Assembly: GCF_902167145.1 (NCBI RefSeq)
Contig: NC_050098.1
Coordinates: 83,740,207 to 83,804,206 of the forward strand
Reading direction: 5' to 3'
DNA length: 64,000 bases
Source of the DNA: Zea mays
Lineage: Eukaryota; Streptophyta; Magnoliopsida; Poales; Poaceae
Part shown: in pieces, positions 9,907 through 21,727 of the stretch
How the letters are laid out: each line of letters begins with the position of its first letter
Numbering within the stretch: the first letter of the stretch is position 1
Made by a program: the position numbers and the translations under genes
Notes under the pieces: model-generated
What the model was told of the DNA's origin: nothing
Database searches by the model: none
The model's input: the letters and a program-made list of their open reading frames with translations, nothing else

Positions 9907-11000
9907 TTTAAAAGGAGGGTGACCCCCTTGGTAGGTGACCATGTCTTCGCGCTCACTTATGCATCGTGTCTTTCCACCTTCCAAGCCCCCGGATGGGGGA
10001 TACCCGCCGTCTTTCCGCCTCGTCGTTGGAGGAACGCAACTCCGTGGGAGTTGGTACCTTTCAGCCATCGTTCGGCTTCAAGGATTTTCATCAGCCAGCC
10101 CGGCTGTACCCCTCCGCCGGCGGTCACCCGAGACGGTGACCACCAGCCCCTCGGTGGGGAGAAGCAAGCCGGGCTGCGATCTTGGTCCCACCCTCAGCTT
10201 CAAGGATGTTCATCATCCTCGCTGGGGTGGAGGCCGGGCTGAGCCAGAGCTCTACCTCCCGCGCAGGTCCGTGGGTCGGCCTCTCCTGCGGCGTTCGAGG
10301 GAGAGAGCGCTCACTGGCCCTGAGGGCGGGTCGGACTTCGACAACGTGGGGCTGGTCGACGGCGGGCGTCGTCAGCCTCAGCGCGTCGGGCTCGTCGGCT
10401 TGGCTCCCGGTGCCCCCTCCTGCCGGAAGGCGGCTGTCGCGCCGTGTGCACGGGAGGACCGCCCAAGATGTCGCGCGCTGCTAGGGCGGCGTTCGTGTTC
10501 TGGGGCGGTCCTGCCTTTGCACTGGTACGGCGCCTCCGCGCGGAGGTCGGTGCCCCACTCGTCCGGGAGGATCTGAGTGGGGATCAGCCGGAGGGCTGAC
10601 GGCCCCTGTCGTCGGTGCCGAGGTGGAGGCGGCTCAAGAAGTCCCCGTTGCCGACGGGATCACCGCCACCATCCGCGCTTCGGGCCTCCGGCTCTTTGTA
10701 CTTGTCCTCGCCCCTCGAACGTCGGCGTGGGCGAGGGCAAGATTGCAGCAGCACCTGCCCTGAGGCCTACGCTGCTGCAGTTCGGCCACCCGGAGCGGGA
10801 GTCGTTGTTGCTGCTGCCAGAGCGGGCGACGGCGAGCCGCCCGTCAGTCTTCTGTTGCTCCGCAGGCCCCCCCATCGAGTGGGGTTGTTCGTACCTGCGG
10901 AGGTGGAACCGGAGTTCCGTTTGTAATGGCACTTTGAATGCAAGTGTTTTTGTTCATTGTGGCTGTCGAGGCCTGAACATGTATGTAATTTTGGCACGGA
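9907..11000 (+). other. Possible antisense transcription unit in the Huck-like 3' region
   Basis: A TATA-like TTTAAAAGG lies at 9907-9915 on the + strand, antisense to the element. An open frame of 213 codons follows (9935-10576). Then comes sequence of lower GC content (about 10915-11020) that looks like a 3' untranslated tail. The predicted protein contains a repeated motif (KDFHQP- and KDVHHP-like) but I recognise no family. The ATG is only about 30 bases from the TATA-like site, which is tight. The position corresponds to the antisense genes of the Grande-like and cinful-like elements, which is the main reason to list it. Confidence 0.3.
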
Positions 11001-12244
11001 GCCGTGTTTTTCCTCATTTTCGAGCACTAAGACTCGCCTGTTGGTTGTCTGAACCGCTTCACCAAGCGTGGGTCGCCCCGGGTAAAGGCGACGAGTGAGG
11101 TATCCGTATCCCGGAGGTGTAGGAGTCCCTCGGCTCGGTCAGCCTTGTTGTCCGAGGCTTCCCTTGCTTAGTTAAAGGAACCCCTCGACCGCTCTTTGAT
11201 GAGCCAAGGCCAGGGGTAGCGGTGTCAGCGCGAACAGAGGCAGAGTTGGCCCGAAAAGAAGACCTGGTCGGCCGGAGCCTGGCCGGGTTGTCCGTTAGCG
11301 GGACCAACGCCGGAATTGACCTGCCGAGGCCTCGGGTCGGGCTGATGTCCGCGGGGGACAGCCGGCCGAGGCCTCGGGGTGACCAGCCGAGCCGCCTGCC
11401 CGAGCCGGATTCTTGGAGAAGACCCTGGCGGCGATGGCCCGGGCGTGGTGATGACGCCGTCCTTCAGAGTGGAGATCTTCGGACCGCGTCGCCGTCCGAG
11501 GCTAGGTCGGACCTCGCCGAAGGTGTTGTCGACGCCGAGGGTGCTGCTGCTCCCTTCAAGCGTCAGGATCCGAGCCTGCAGGATCGGATTGTCTTGTAGC
11601 GTGTGTTTCCTGTGGCCGCCGAGGCCAAAACACACCCTCGCCGTGTTGTAAAGCTGCGTCTCTTTTCCTCTTGTTTCGAGTATCTGGACTTTTTTGTCGG
11701 TAACAGAAATGTTTGTGCGAGCGAGAGTTGCTTCTCGCGGAAGGTGATGAGTGAGGTATCCGTATCCCGGAGGCGTAGGAGTCCCTCGGCTCGGTCGGCC
11801 TTGCCGCTTACGCGCACTCTTACCCGTCCATGGGGCTCTGTCACCGACGCAGTCGAGAAGGCTCAAAGAATCGCTTCGGCAGAAGAGCTTCCGAACGTGA
11901 AGACTTGTTCGGTCCGCGGAATCACTTATCCGAACGTGAGTTACTTATCGCAGAAGGTGATGAGTGAGGTATCCGTATCCCGGAGGCGTAGGAGTCCCTC
12001 GGCTCGGTCAGCCTTGGCTGCTTACGTGTACTCCGTCGTTTTCAGGATCCACTTTCGAAGTAGTCAAAAAGCACGAAAGATATTCTGGCAGAAAAGATCT
12101 TTTTTCGAGGAAAATTTCGACGTAGAGGGGGTTCCCCCCTTTTAGCCCCCGAGGGAGGGTCGGGCTTTGCCGAGGCAAGGCTGACCCTTCCTTGATGACT
12201 AAACTTTGCGTGGGAGCAAGGTATATGAACAACTTGAAAACATC

Positions 12245-13484
12245 TTAAGGGTAGAAGCGACGTAGCTGTTGGATGTTCCAAGCGTTGCTGTAGACCTCGC
12301 CTTGATTGTTGGCCAGCTTGTACGTTCTGGGCTTCAGAACTTTGGCGATGACGAACGGCCCCTCCTAGGGGGGCGTGAGCTTGTGCCGCCCTCGGCCGTA
12401 CTGTTGCAGCCGAAGCACCAGGTCGCCCACCTGGAGGTCTCGGGACCGGACCCCTCGGGCGTGGTAGCATTCGCAGGGACTGCTGGTACCGCGCCGAGTG
12501 TAGTAAGGCCCTGTCCCGAGCCTCTTCCAGCTGGTCCAGCGAGTCCTCTCGACTAGCTTGGTTGCTTTGGTCGGTGTAGGCCCTCATCCTCGGGGAGCCG
12601 TATTCCAGGTCTGTGGGCAAGACGGCCTCGGCCCCATAGACTAGGAAGAACGGCGTGAAGCCCGTGGCTCGGCTTGGCGTTGTCCTCAGACTCTAGACCA
12701 CCGAGGGGAGTTCCTTCATCCATCGCTTGCCGAACTTGTTGAGGTCGTTGTAGATCCGAGGCCTGAGCCCTTGTAGAATCATGTCGTTGGCACGCTCTAC
12801 TTGCCCATTTGACATGGGGTGAGCTACGGCGGCCCAGTCCACCCGGATGTGGTGATCCTCGCAGAAGTCCAGAAACTTTCTGCCGGTGAACTGGGTGCCG
12901 TTGTCGGTGATGATGGAGTTCAGGACGCCGAAACGACGGACGATGTTGGTGAAGAACGCCACCGCCTGTTCGGACCTGATGCTGTTTAGGGGTCGGACCT
13001 CGATCCACTTGGAGAATTTGTCGATGGCGACCAACAGGTGCGTGTAGCCCCCGGGTGCCTTCTACAAGGGGCCGACGAGGTCCAGACCCCACACAGCGAA
13101 AGGCCAGGTGATGGGTATCGTCTGCAGAGCCTGAGCGGGCAGGTGGGTCTGCCTTGCGTAGAACTGACACCCTTCGCAGGTGCGGACAATTCTAGTGGCG
13201 TCGGCCACCGCCGTCGGCCAGTAGAAGCCTTGTCGGAAAGCATTCCCGACGAGGGCTCGAGGTGCTGCGTGATGGCCGCAAGCCCCCGAGTGTATCTCTC
13301 GAAGGAGTTCCTGACCTTCGGTGATGGAGATGCATCGCTGGAGGATGCCTGAGGGGCTGCGGTGGTAGAGCTCCTTCCCATCTCCCAACAAGACGAACGA
13401 CTTGGCGCGCCGCGCCAACCGCCGAGCTTCGGCTCGGTCGAGGGGTAGCTCTCCTCGGTGGAGATATTGCAGGTACGGGGTCTA
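12245..13484 (-). pseudogene. Integrase part of the Huck-like polyprotein
   Basis: On the - strand an HHCC zinc domain (CEGCQFYARQTHLPA) leads into the catalytic core with WGLDLVGPL, ITDNGTQF and NGQVERAND, the DDE residues of retroviral-type integrases. The end reads NIQQLRRFYP with TAA at 12247-12245. In-frame TAG stops interrupt it at 13484, 13064, 12695 and 12367, and a 1-base frameshift lies near 12470. The family's usual start-to-end layout is otherwise complete. Confidence 0.85.
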
Positions 13485-14690
13485 CCAGTTTTGAGCAGGC
13501 GTGACCCTGCTTTGCTCCCCCTCGACGCGCAGCGTCTCGCCCTCGGGGGCCGAGGGTACCTCGGGCCGAACCGAGGGTGCCTCGGGCTGTGCCGAGGGTA
13601 CCTCGGGCTGGGCCGAGGGTGCCTCAGGCTCGGGCGTGTCGTCGATCTTGACGGAGGGTTGATGCAGATCCCGGGAGAAGACGTCCGGGGGAACCGTTGT
13701 TCGCCCCGAGGCTATTTTAGCCAGCTCATCCGCAGTCTCGTTGTAGCGCCGGGCGATGTGGTTGAGCTCGAGCCCGTAGAACTTGTCTTCCAGGCGCCGA
13801 ACCTCATCGCAGTAGGCCTCCATCTTCGGGTCGCGGCAGTGGGAGTTCTTCATGACTTGGTCGATGACGAGCTGCGAGTCACCGCGAGCGTCGAGGCGTC
13901 GGACCCCTAGCTCGATGGCGATCCGCAATCCGTTGACTAGAGCCTCATACTCGGCCACATTGTTGGATGCCGGGAAATGGAGGCGTAGCACGTAGCGTAG
14001 GTGCTTCCCAAGGGGCGAGATGAAGAGTAGGCCTGCGCCGGCTCCTGTCTTCATCAGCGACCCGTCGAAGAACATGGTCCAGAGCTCCGGTTGGATCGGA
14101 GCTGTCGGTAGCTGAGTGTCGACCCATTCGGCCACGAAGTCCGCCAAGACCTGGGACTTGATGGCCTTCCGAGGAGCGAACGAGATTGTCTCGCCCATGA
14201 TTTCCACCGCCCACTTTGCAATCCTACCCGAGGCTTCCCGGCACTGGATGATCTCCCCCAGGGTGAAGGATGACACCACAGTTACCGGATGAGACTCGAA
14301 GTAGTGTCGCAGCTTCCTCCGTGTCAGGATCACCGCATACATCAGCTTCTGAATTTGTGGGTAGCGGATCTTGGTTTCGGACAGTACCTCGCTGACGAAG
14401 TAGACTGGCCTCTTAACGGGCAATGCATGCCCCTCTTCTTGCCTCTCGACCACAATCGCGGCGCTAACCACCTGAGTGGTCGCGGCGACGTAGACCAAGA
14501 GGGCTTCTCCGGCAGCTGGGGGCACCAAGATAGGCGCCTTCGTGAGGAGCGCCTTCAGGTTCTCGAGGGCTTCCTCGGCCTCAGGGGTCCAAGTGAAGCA
14601 CTCGGCCTTCCTTAAGAGGTGGTACAGAGGTAGACCTCTTTCGCCGAGGCGTGAGATGAAGCGGCTCAGAGCCGTGAGACATCCCATGAC
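13485..14690 (-). pseudogene. RNase H part of the Huck-like polyprotein
   Basis: The frame from 14687 begins MGCLTALSRFISRLGERGLP, the RT connection region. It continues into RNase H (MFFDGSLMKTGAGAGLLF, NVAEYEALVNGLRIAI, ARGDSQLVI) and ends in a linker of repeated Pro/Glu/Ala units (APSAQPEVPSAQPEAPSVRP). It is shifted by one base against the upstream RT frame, so a frameshift lies near 14700. It ends at a TAG at 13484-13482. Confidence 0.85.
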
Positions 14691-15516
14691 CCTCTGTACG
14701 TCTTTTCAAGTCCTTGATGGGCCCCATGCTGGTGATGGCTACGATCTTCTCCGGGTTGGCTTCGATGCCCCGCTCGGAGACGATGAACCCCAAGAGCATG
14801 CCTCGAGGCACCCCGAAGACACACTTCTCGGGATTGAGCTTGACGCCTTTCGCCTTGAGACATCAGAATGTCACTTCAAGGTCGAAAAGGAGGTCGGAGG
14901 CTTTCCTCGTCTTGACTACGATGTCATCGACGTAGGCCTCGACCGTGCGGCCAATGTGTTCGCCGAACACATGGTTCATGCACCGCTGGTACGTCGCGCC
15001 CGCATTCCTCAAGCCGAACGGCATGGTGACATAGCAGTACATGCCGAAGGGTGTGATGAAAGAAGTCACGAGTTGGTTGGACTCTTTCATCCTGATTTGA
15101 TGATACCCTGAGTAGGCATCGAGGAAAGACAGGGTTTCGCACCCAGCAGTGGAATCCACGATTTGATCGATGCGAGGCAGAGGGTAGGGAACCTTCGGAC
15201 ATGCTTTGTTCAGACCAGTGTAGTCTACACACATCCACCATTTCCCCCCTTTCTTTCTCACAAGCACAAGGTTGGCAAGCCATTCGGGATGGAATACATC
15301 TTTGATGAACCCTGCCGCCATTAGCTTGTGGATCTCCTCGCCTATGGCTTTGCGCTTCTCCTCATCGAATCGGCGCAGAGGCTGCTTGACGGGTCGGGCT
15401 CCGGCTCGGATGTCCAGTGAGTGCTCGGCGACATCCCTCGGTATGCCGGGCATGTCCGAGGGACTCCACGCGAAGACGTCGGCGTTCGCGCGGAGAAAGT
15501 CGACGAGCACTGCTTC
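14691..15516 (-). pseudogene. Reverse transcriptase part of the Huck-like polyprotein
   Basis: Motifs in order: HPEWLANLVLVRKKGGKWWM, CVDYTGLNKACPK, FLDAYSGYHQIRM, TPFGMYCYVTMPFGLRNAGA, and an intact active-site box YVDDIVV. A TGA (14865-14863) lies just after the palm domain, followed in the same frame by NPEKCVFGVPRGMLLGFIVS. The RT active site is intact, unlike the YVDN of the Grande-like copy. Confidence 0.85.
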
Positions 15517-16440
15517 CTATTTGGGATCGAGCCTGGAGCCGATCCGGATCTGCTTGGAGGCGTCGCCGCTAGGGTCGAGGGGGACGGCCTTAACCGTCTC
15601 CGCTAGCTCGAAGTTGCCGGCATGACGTTTCATGTCTGGCACCTCCTTAGAGAGGCTCTCCAGGTCGGCGATGAGGGCCTCGGACTCGGCGAGGGCCTCG
15701 GCGTACTCCACGCACTCCACGTCGCATTCGAACGCGTGTTTGTACGTGGGGCCGACGGTGATGACCCCGTTGGGGCCCGGCATCTTGAGCTTCAGGTAGG
15801 TGTAGTTGGGGACGGCCATGAACTTCGCGTAGCATGGTCTTCCCAGCACCGCGTGGTAGGTTCCTCGGAACCCGACCACCTCGAACGTCAGGGTCTCCCT
15901 TCGGAAGTTGGAGGGTGTTCCGAAGCAGACGGGAAGGTCGAGTTGTCCGAGGGGCTGGACGCGCTTCCCGGGAATGATCCCATGGAAGGGCGCAGCGCCT
16001 GCCCGGATGGAGGACAGATCGACACGCAGGAGCCCGAGGGTCTCGGCGTAGATGATGTTGAGGCTGCTGCCTCCGTCCATGAGGACCTTGGTGAGCCTGA
16101 CGTCGCCGATGACGGGGTCGACGACGAGCGGGTATTTCCCCGGGCTCGGCACATGGTCGGGGTGGTCGGCTCGGTCGAAGGTGATGGGCTTGTCGGACCA
16201 GTCTAGATAGACTGGCGCCGCCACCTTCACCGAGCAGACCTCCCGGCGCTCTTGCTTGCGGTGTTGAGCCGAGGCATTCGCCGCTTGCCCACCGTAGATC
16301 ATGAAGCAGTCGTGGACCTCGGGGAACTCTGCTGCCTGGTGATCTTCCTTCTTGTCGTCGTCGCGGGCCCTGCCACCCTCCGCGGGTGGCCCGGCCCTGT
16401 GGAAGTGGCGCCGAAGCATGACGCACTCCTCAAGGGTGTG
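15517..16440 (-). pseudogene. Gag C-terminus and protease part of the Huck-like polyprotein
   Basis: The frame begins after an in-frame TAG near 16455 and includes the protease motif VLMDGGSSLNIIYAETL and the segment PCYAKFMAVPNYTYLKLKMP. It ends at a TAG (15519-15517) and continues in the same frame into RT. This order (Gag, PR, RT, RH, IN) is that of Ty3/gypsy elements. Confidence 0.85.
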
Positions 16441-18765
16441 CTTGACGAGCCCCTAGTGATAGGGGCACGGCTCCTTGAGCATCTTGTCGAAGAGGTTGGC
16501 GCCTCCGGGGGGTTTCCGAGGGTTCTTGTACTCGGCGGCGGCGACAAGGTCCGCGTCGGCGGCGTCACATTTCGCTTGCGACTTCTTCTTGCCCTTCTTC
16601 TTGGCGCCGCGCTGAGTTTACGCCTCGGGGGCATCTTCCGATGGGCGGCCCTGAGGCTGCTTGTCCTTCCGGAAGATAGCCTCGACCGCCTCCTGGCCGG
16701 AGGCGAACTTGGTGGCGATGTCCATCAGCTCGCTCGCCCTGGTGGGGGTCTTGCGACCCAGCTTGCTCACCAAGTCGCGGCAGGTGGTGCCAGCGAGGAA
16801 CGCGCCGATGACATCCGAGTCGGTGATGTTGGGCAGCTCGGTGCGCTGCTTCGAGAATCGCCGGATGTAGTCCCGAAGAGACTCTCCCGGCTGCTGTCGG
16901 CAGCTTCGGAGGTCCCAGGAATTCCCGGGGCGCACGTACGTGCCCTAGAAATTGCCGGCGAAAGCTTGGACCAGGTCGTCCCAGTTGGAGATCTGCCCCG
17001 GAGGCAGGTGCTCCAACCAGGTGCGAGCGGTGTCGGAGAGGAACAGGGGGAGGTTGCGGATGATGAGGTTGTCATCGTCCGTTCCACCCAGTTGGCAGGC
17101 CAGACGGTAGTCCGCGAGCCACAGTTCCGGTCTCGTCTCCCCCGAGTACTTTGCGATAGTAGTCGGGGGTCGGAACCGGGTCGGGAACGGCGCCCGCCGT
17201 ATGGCCCGGCTGAAGGCCTGCAGACCGGGTGGTTCGGGCGAAGGACTCCGATCCTCCCCGCTGTCGTAGCGTCCCCCACGCCTGGGGTGGTAGCCTCGGC
17301 GCACCCTCTCGTCGAGGTGGGCTCGACGGTCGCGGTGATGGTGCTTGTTGCCGAGGCGACCCGGGGCCGCAGGCGCTGTGTTGCGCGTGCGCCCGGTGTA
17401 GACCAAGGCTTCCCGCATGAATCGGGAAGTCACGGCATGAGGTTCCGAGGGGTACCCCTGCCTTCGGGAGGCGGAGCTCTCGGCCCGTCGGACCGCGGCG
17501 CCTTCCAGGAGATTCTTGAGCTCTCCCTGGATTCGCCTCCCCTCGGTGGTTGATGGCTCTGGCATCGTGCGGAGGAGCATTGCTACTGCAGCCAGGTTCT
17601 GGCCAACCCCACTGGATGCGGGTGGCGGTCTGACCCTGACATCGTCGACGATGCGGTGCTGGAAGCCCTCGGGTAGATGACGTATTTCTCCGGTCGGAGG
17701 TTGGGCCGCCCATGCCTGCACGACGTCCCGGCGGATCGGCTCAAGCGCTCCTGCTCCCTCGTCGAGCCTGGCCTGCACCCCGCGGATTTGCTCGAGCTGT
17801 GGGTCATGGCCCCCCGCCTGAACGGGGACCACATCTAGCTCCCGTGGGATGTCAACGCGAGGCACCGGCCTAGGGAGATCACCATCCTCCGGCATGCCGA
17901 GATGGTTGCCTTCGGAGGGACCCCCTAGATCGATGTGGAAGCATTCGCGACTTGGGCTGCAGTCCTCGTCGCCGAGGCTACGGCTACCATCGGAACAGTC
18001 GGAAAGGCAGTAGTCGCATGCGGTCATGAAATCCCGCATGGCACTGGGGTTGCCAAGTCCAGAGAAATCCCAACAGAAACTGGGCTCATCGTCTTCCTCG
18101 GACCCAGAGGGCCCGTAGGTCGAGACGTCCGTCAGCCGGTCCCAAGGTGACCGCATACGAAACCCTAGAGGGTCTGGACTCGCCTCTACGAGAGCACCCA
18201 CCAAAGCGAAGTCGCTAGGCGGGTTGAGGCTGAATCCAAATGACGTGGGATGGGAATCGATTGGTACCTCTTGCTCGACGAGCGGCGATAAAGTCACGTC
18301 GGGGACTGACTGCACCGTCGTCTCAGGTACGAGGGTGACACCCAGCAAGCCTTCCGCGAGCGTGTTGGCGTCGTCCGTTTGCTCGGGATTGGCGTGTTGC
18401 GGGGAGACGGCGCTCGCCTTCGTCTCAAGCGCGAGGTCGATGCCCGGTGCGCCCCCTGTTGGGGTGCTGGCGCTGTCGACTCGCTCGACAGCCGACGAGG
18501 CGCTACCTCCTGCTTGGCCTTGGTTGCCCCGCCTTCCCCTCCGTCGGCGGGGAAGAGGGCGGGATGAGCTCGAAGGTTGTTCTTCCACCGCGCGGGGAAG
18601 ACGTCGTCGATTCCGCCGCCGGCGGGCGGGTTGTCGGCCGCCGTTGCCGCTGCCGCCCGGCGGTGGAATGAGTATCATGTCGTAGCTGCCGTCGAGGGAC
18701 ATGAACTCAAGACTCCCGAAACGGAGCATCGTCCCGGGTTGTAGAGGTTGCTGGAGACTGCCCAT
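16441..18765 (-). pseudogene. Gag of the Huck-like element
   Basis: The frame opens at ATG 18765, about 60 bases after the LTR, with MGSLQQPLQPGTMLRFGSLE and an Arg-rich stretch. A long acidic and Pro-rich region follows. The Gag fold (FSGETRPELWLADYRLACQL-like region, then RTWLEHLPPGQISNWDDLVQ) lies near 17150-16960. An in-frame TAG at 16947-16945 and a TAA at 16620-16618 interrupt it, followed by a Lys-rich segment. The frame is otherwise continuous over 600 codons, so disruption is recent or light. Confidence 0.8.
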
Positions 18766-18803
18766 CTGGAGCTTGACGGGAAGCTGTTCGTCAACACACA
18801 GCA

Positions 18804-18823
18804 GGCCCCTACCTAGCGCGCCA
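18804..18823 (-). promoter_or_regulatory. Primer-binding site of the Huck-like element
   Basis: TGGCGCGCTAGGTAGGGGCC reads on the - strand two bases inside the right LTR boundary. It fixes the element's orientation. Confidence 0.75.
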
Positions 18824-19123
18824 ACTGTCGGCGTTTCGAGACCGGGGGGTCCCTAAGCCGACGAGTGAATGTCGCCGCGTGCCCCAGCCCAGATGGGTCG
18901 AGCGCGAGGCCGAGCGCGAAGGGGGGAAGCGAGGCGGCCGGAGACCGGCGTGAGAGAGGTGGGAATCCCGCGGCCTTCGTGTTCGTCCCGCGCCCAGGTC
19001 GGGTGCGCTTGTAGTAGGGGGTTACAAGCGTCCACGCGGGAGAGGGAGCGAGCGGCCTCGCGCGAGTGCCTGTCTCGTCCTCGTCCCCGCGCGGCCAACC
19101 CTCTCTAAGAGGGCCCTGGTCCT

Positions 19124-19133
19124 TCCTTTTATA
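19124..19133 (-). promoter_or_regulatory. TATA box of the Huck-like 5' LTR
   Basis: TATAAAAGGA on the - strand, about 300 bases inside the LTR from the PBS side. This copy would start genomic transcripts. Confidence 0.65.
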
Positions 19134-19607
19134 GGCGTAAGGAGAGGATTCAGGTGTACAATGGGGGGTATAGCAGAGTGCTACGTGTCTAGCGAAGGAG
19201 AGCTAGCGCCCTAAGTACATGTCGTCGTGGCAGCCGGAGAGATTTTGGCACCCAGCTGGTGTGATGTCGTGGCCGTCGGAGGAGTGCTGGAGCCTGGCGG
19301 AGGGACAGCTGTCGGAGCCGTTGAGTCCTTGCTGACGTCCTCTTGCTTTCGTAAGGGGGCTGAGACCCGCCGTCGTCACAGAGTATGCGGGGCGCCATCA
19401 TTGCCTATCTGGCGGAGCGAGCCAGATGGGACGCCGGTCTTGTTCCCTGTGGCCCGAGTCAGCTCGGGGTAGGGTGATGATGGCGCCTCCTGTTGACGTG
19501 GCTGGTCTGCGCCCTAGGTTGGGCGATATGGAAGCTCCTCCGAAGCCGAGGTCGAGTCTGTCTTCCGTGGCCGAGGTCGCGTCCGAGCCCCTGGTTCGGG
19601 CGAGGCG

Positions 19608-19945
19608 GAGACCATCGGCTGAGGCCAGGGCGGAGTCCGAGCCCTGGGGTCAGGCGAAGCGGAGTTCGTCGTCTTCTGGGGCTGAGCCCAAGTCCGAGCC
19701 CTGGGTCGGGCGGAGCGGAGTTCGTCGTCTTCTGGGGCTGAGCCCAAGTCCGAGCCCTGGGTCGGGCGGAGCGGAGTTCGTCGTCATCTGGGGCTGAGCC
19801 CAAGTCCGAGCCCTTGGTCGGGCGGAGCGGAGTTCGCCGTCTTCCGGGGCTTAGCCCGAGTCCGAGCCCTAGGTCGGGCGGAGCGGAGTTCGCCGTCTTC
19901 CAGGGCTTAGCCCGAGTCCGAGCCCTGGGTCGGACGAAGCGGAGC
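19608..19945. repeat. 56-bp tandem repeat inside the right Huck-like LTR
   Basis: Landmark GTTCG(T/C)CGTC at 19664, 19720, 19776, 19832 and 19888. The counterpart array is at 7265-7605. Confidence 0.9.
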
Positions 19946-20450
19946 TTCCTATGGTGCATGCGGCTGGGCATGACTGCCTATCAGCCTCACTCTGTCAAGT
20001 GGCACCGCAGTCGGAGCGGCGCACGCGGCGCTGTCTTTCTATCAGGCCGGTCAGTGGAGCAGCGAAGTGATGGCGGTCACTTCGGCTCTGTCGGTTGGGG
20101 GGCGCGTGTCAGGATAAAGGTGTAATGCCACCTTTGCATTAAATGCTCCTGCGATTTGGTCGGTCGGTGCGGCGATTTGGTCAAGGTTGCTTCTTGGCGA
20201 AGACAGGGCCTCGGGCGAGCCGGAAATATGTTTGCCGCTGGAGGGGGGCCTCGGGCGAGACGGAGATCCTCCGGGGTCGGCTGCCCTTGTCCGAGGCTAG
20301 GCTCGGACGAGGCGTGATCGAGTCCTTTGAATGGACTGATCCCTGACTTAATCGTACCCATCAGGCCTTTGCAGCTTTATGCTGATGGGGGTTACCAGAT
20401 GAGAATTAGGAGCCTTGAGGGTACCCCTAATTATGGTCCCCGACAGCATC

Positions 20451-21617
20451 GCTAGACAGTCAGCTCACCACACACTCATTGGGGAGACACTATACAGAAG
20501 GGGAGCATCGGGCGTCCTCATGAAATGCATTCTCTCATCTACCGGGAAGCAACTTCTAGATGAGGTCCATGCTGGGCAATGTGGAATACACGCAGCATCC
20601 AAGACACTAGTCGGGAAAGTCTTCAGGTCGGGATTCTATTGGCCAACGGCGAAAAGTGATGCAGCCGAGTTAGTTCAGAGGTGCGAAGCTTGCCAGTACT
20701 TGTCAAAGCAACAACATCTACCAACACAGCAACTGCATACCATACCAGTAACTTGGCCGTTCGCATGCTGGGGACTAGATATGATTGGACCTTTCAAGAA
20801 AGCTCAAGGAGGATACACTCATGTACTGGTAGCAATCGACAAATTCACTAAATGGATAGAGTTCAAACCCATTGCTTCCTTAACCTCAGTTAAGGCCGTG
20901 GAATTCATACAAGACATAATATTCAGATTCGGAATACTGAACAGTATCATAACTGACCTAGGATCCAACTTCACAAGTTCAGAGTTCTTCGATTTCTGCG
21001 AGCAAAAGAGCATTCAGATCAAGTATGCTTCGGTGGCACACCCAAGGGCCAACGGGCAGGTTGAACGAGCTAACGGGATGATATTAGAGGCACTCAGGAA
21101 AAAGGTCTTCGATAAAAATGAGAAGTTCGCAGGAAAATGGATAAGGGAATCGCCCTACGTCGTTTGGAGCCTAAGAACTCAACCTAGTCGAGCTCTGCAT
21201 GGAAACACTCCTTTCTTCATGGTCTATGGGTCAGAGGCAGTATTACCCGCTGGTCTCAAGTTTGGGGCGCCAAGGTTGGTCTTTGAAAGCATAGCAGAAG
21301 CCGAAGCTACTAGGCTGGAGGATATTGATGTACTCGAAGAAGAACGGCTGAACACAGTAATTCAATCAGCACGATACCAGCAAACTCTGAGACGCTATCA
21401 CGACAAGGCCGTGCGACGATGATCCTTTGCAGTGGGAGATCTCGTCCTCCGCCGAATTCTAACGGGGGAGGGACGGCACAAGTTGTCACCCTTATGGGAA
21501 GGACCATTCATAGTAGCAGAAGTCACTCGGCCGGGATCATATCGTCTCACTCAGATGGACGGCACGGAAATTGGGAACTCCTGGAATATAGAACACCTCA
21601 GGAAGTTTTATCCCTAG
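20451..21617 (+). pseudogene. Integrase part of the Grande-like polyprotein
   Basis: Coding resumes directly after the Huck-like insertion in the phase left at 6483. It contains the zinc-binding region ending CEACQYLSKQQHLP and the catalytic core with WGLDMIGPF, ITDLGSNF and NGQVERANG. The second and third acidic residues are 35 residues apart. The usual TDNG is TDLG here. A TGA at 21420-21422 (probably from CGA) is followed in frame by VGDLVLRRILTGEGR and NIEHLRKFYP with the natural stop at 21615-21617. Confidence 0.85.
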
Positions 21618-21727
21618 CTGTATTTCAAAAGCTATCGGGACGACAATGTACTCTGTAAAATGGGAAATATGTCATCAATAAAAAAGGCTTCAAGAATACT
21701 CAGTTTGTTCATGATCGACCTACATTC

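Larger units (their letters stand above)
8103..12244 (-). other. Huck-like 3' region between pol and the PPT
   Basis: This 4.1-kb GC-rich stretch has no protein on the element's sense strand that I recognise. It holds the PPT stem-loop (8103-8148), a second stem-loop/G-tract module (8200-8274) and three copies of a 74-77-bp repeat starting CTGAGGCGG (8837, 8911, 8988, to about 9055). A possible antisense unit spans 9907-11000. A roughly 55-bp segment reading GTGAGGTATCCGTATCCCGG recurs near 11094, 11750 and 11964. Open frames here are mostly by-products of high GC content. Confidence 0.6.
6484..20445 (-). mobile_element. Complete Huck-like Ty3/gypsy retrotransposon
   Basis: Two LTRs of 1619 and 1620 bp (6484-8102 and 18826-20445) start TGTCGG and end CCGACA. 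They are flanked by the 5-bp duplication GCATC (6479-6483 and 20446-20450). The primer-binding site is next to the right LTR and the PPT next to the left one, so the element runs on the - strand. Gag, protease, RT, RNase H and integrase lie in order from 18765 to 12245. A 4.1-kb region without a convincing sense gene separates pol from the 3' LTR. Total length is 13,962 bp. The first 200 bp of the two LTRs differ at about 2% of positions. The Huck label rests on remembered LTR sequence and length. Confidence 0.85.
18826..20445 (-). repeat. 5' LTR of the Huck-like element (right copy)
   Basis: 1620 bp with TGTCGG...CCGACA ends, pairing with 6484-8102. TATA box at 19124-19133 (- strand). 56-bp array at about 19608-19945. 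Confidence 0.9.

Noticed and set aside
9190..10068. 292-codon open frame on the - strand in the Huck-like 3' region
   Set aside because: Composition is Arg/Pro/Ser-rich as expected from GC-rich noncoding DNA. Overlapping frames on both strands are open as well, and no motif is recognised.
16252..17553. 433-codon open frame on the + strand
   Set aside because: It lies antisense to the Huck-like gag, whose GC-rich codon use opens the opposite frames. It shows no domain, TATA or family resemblance.
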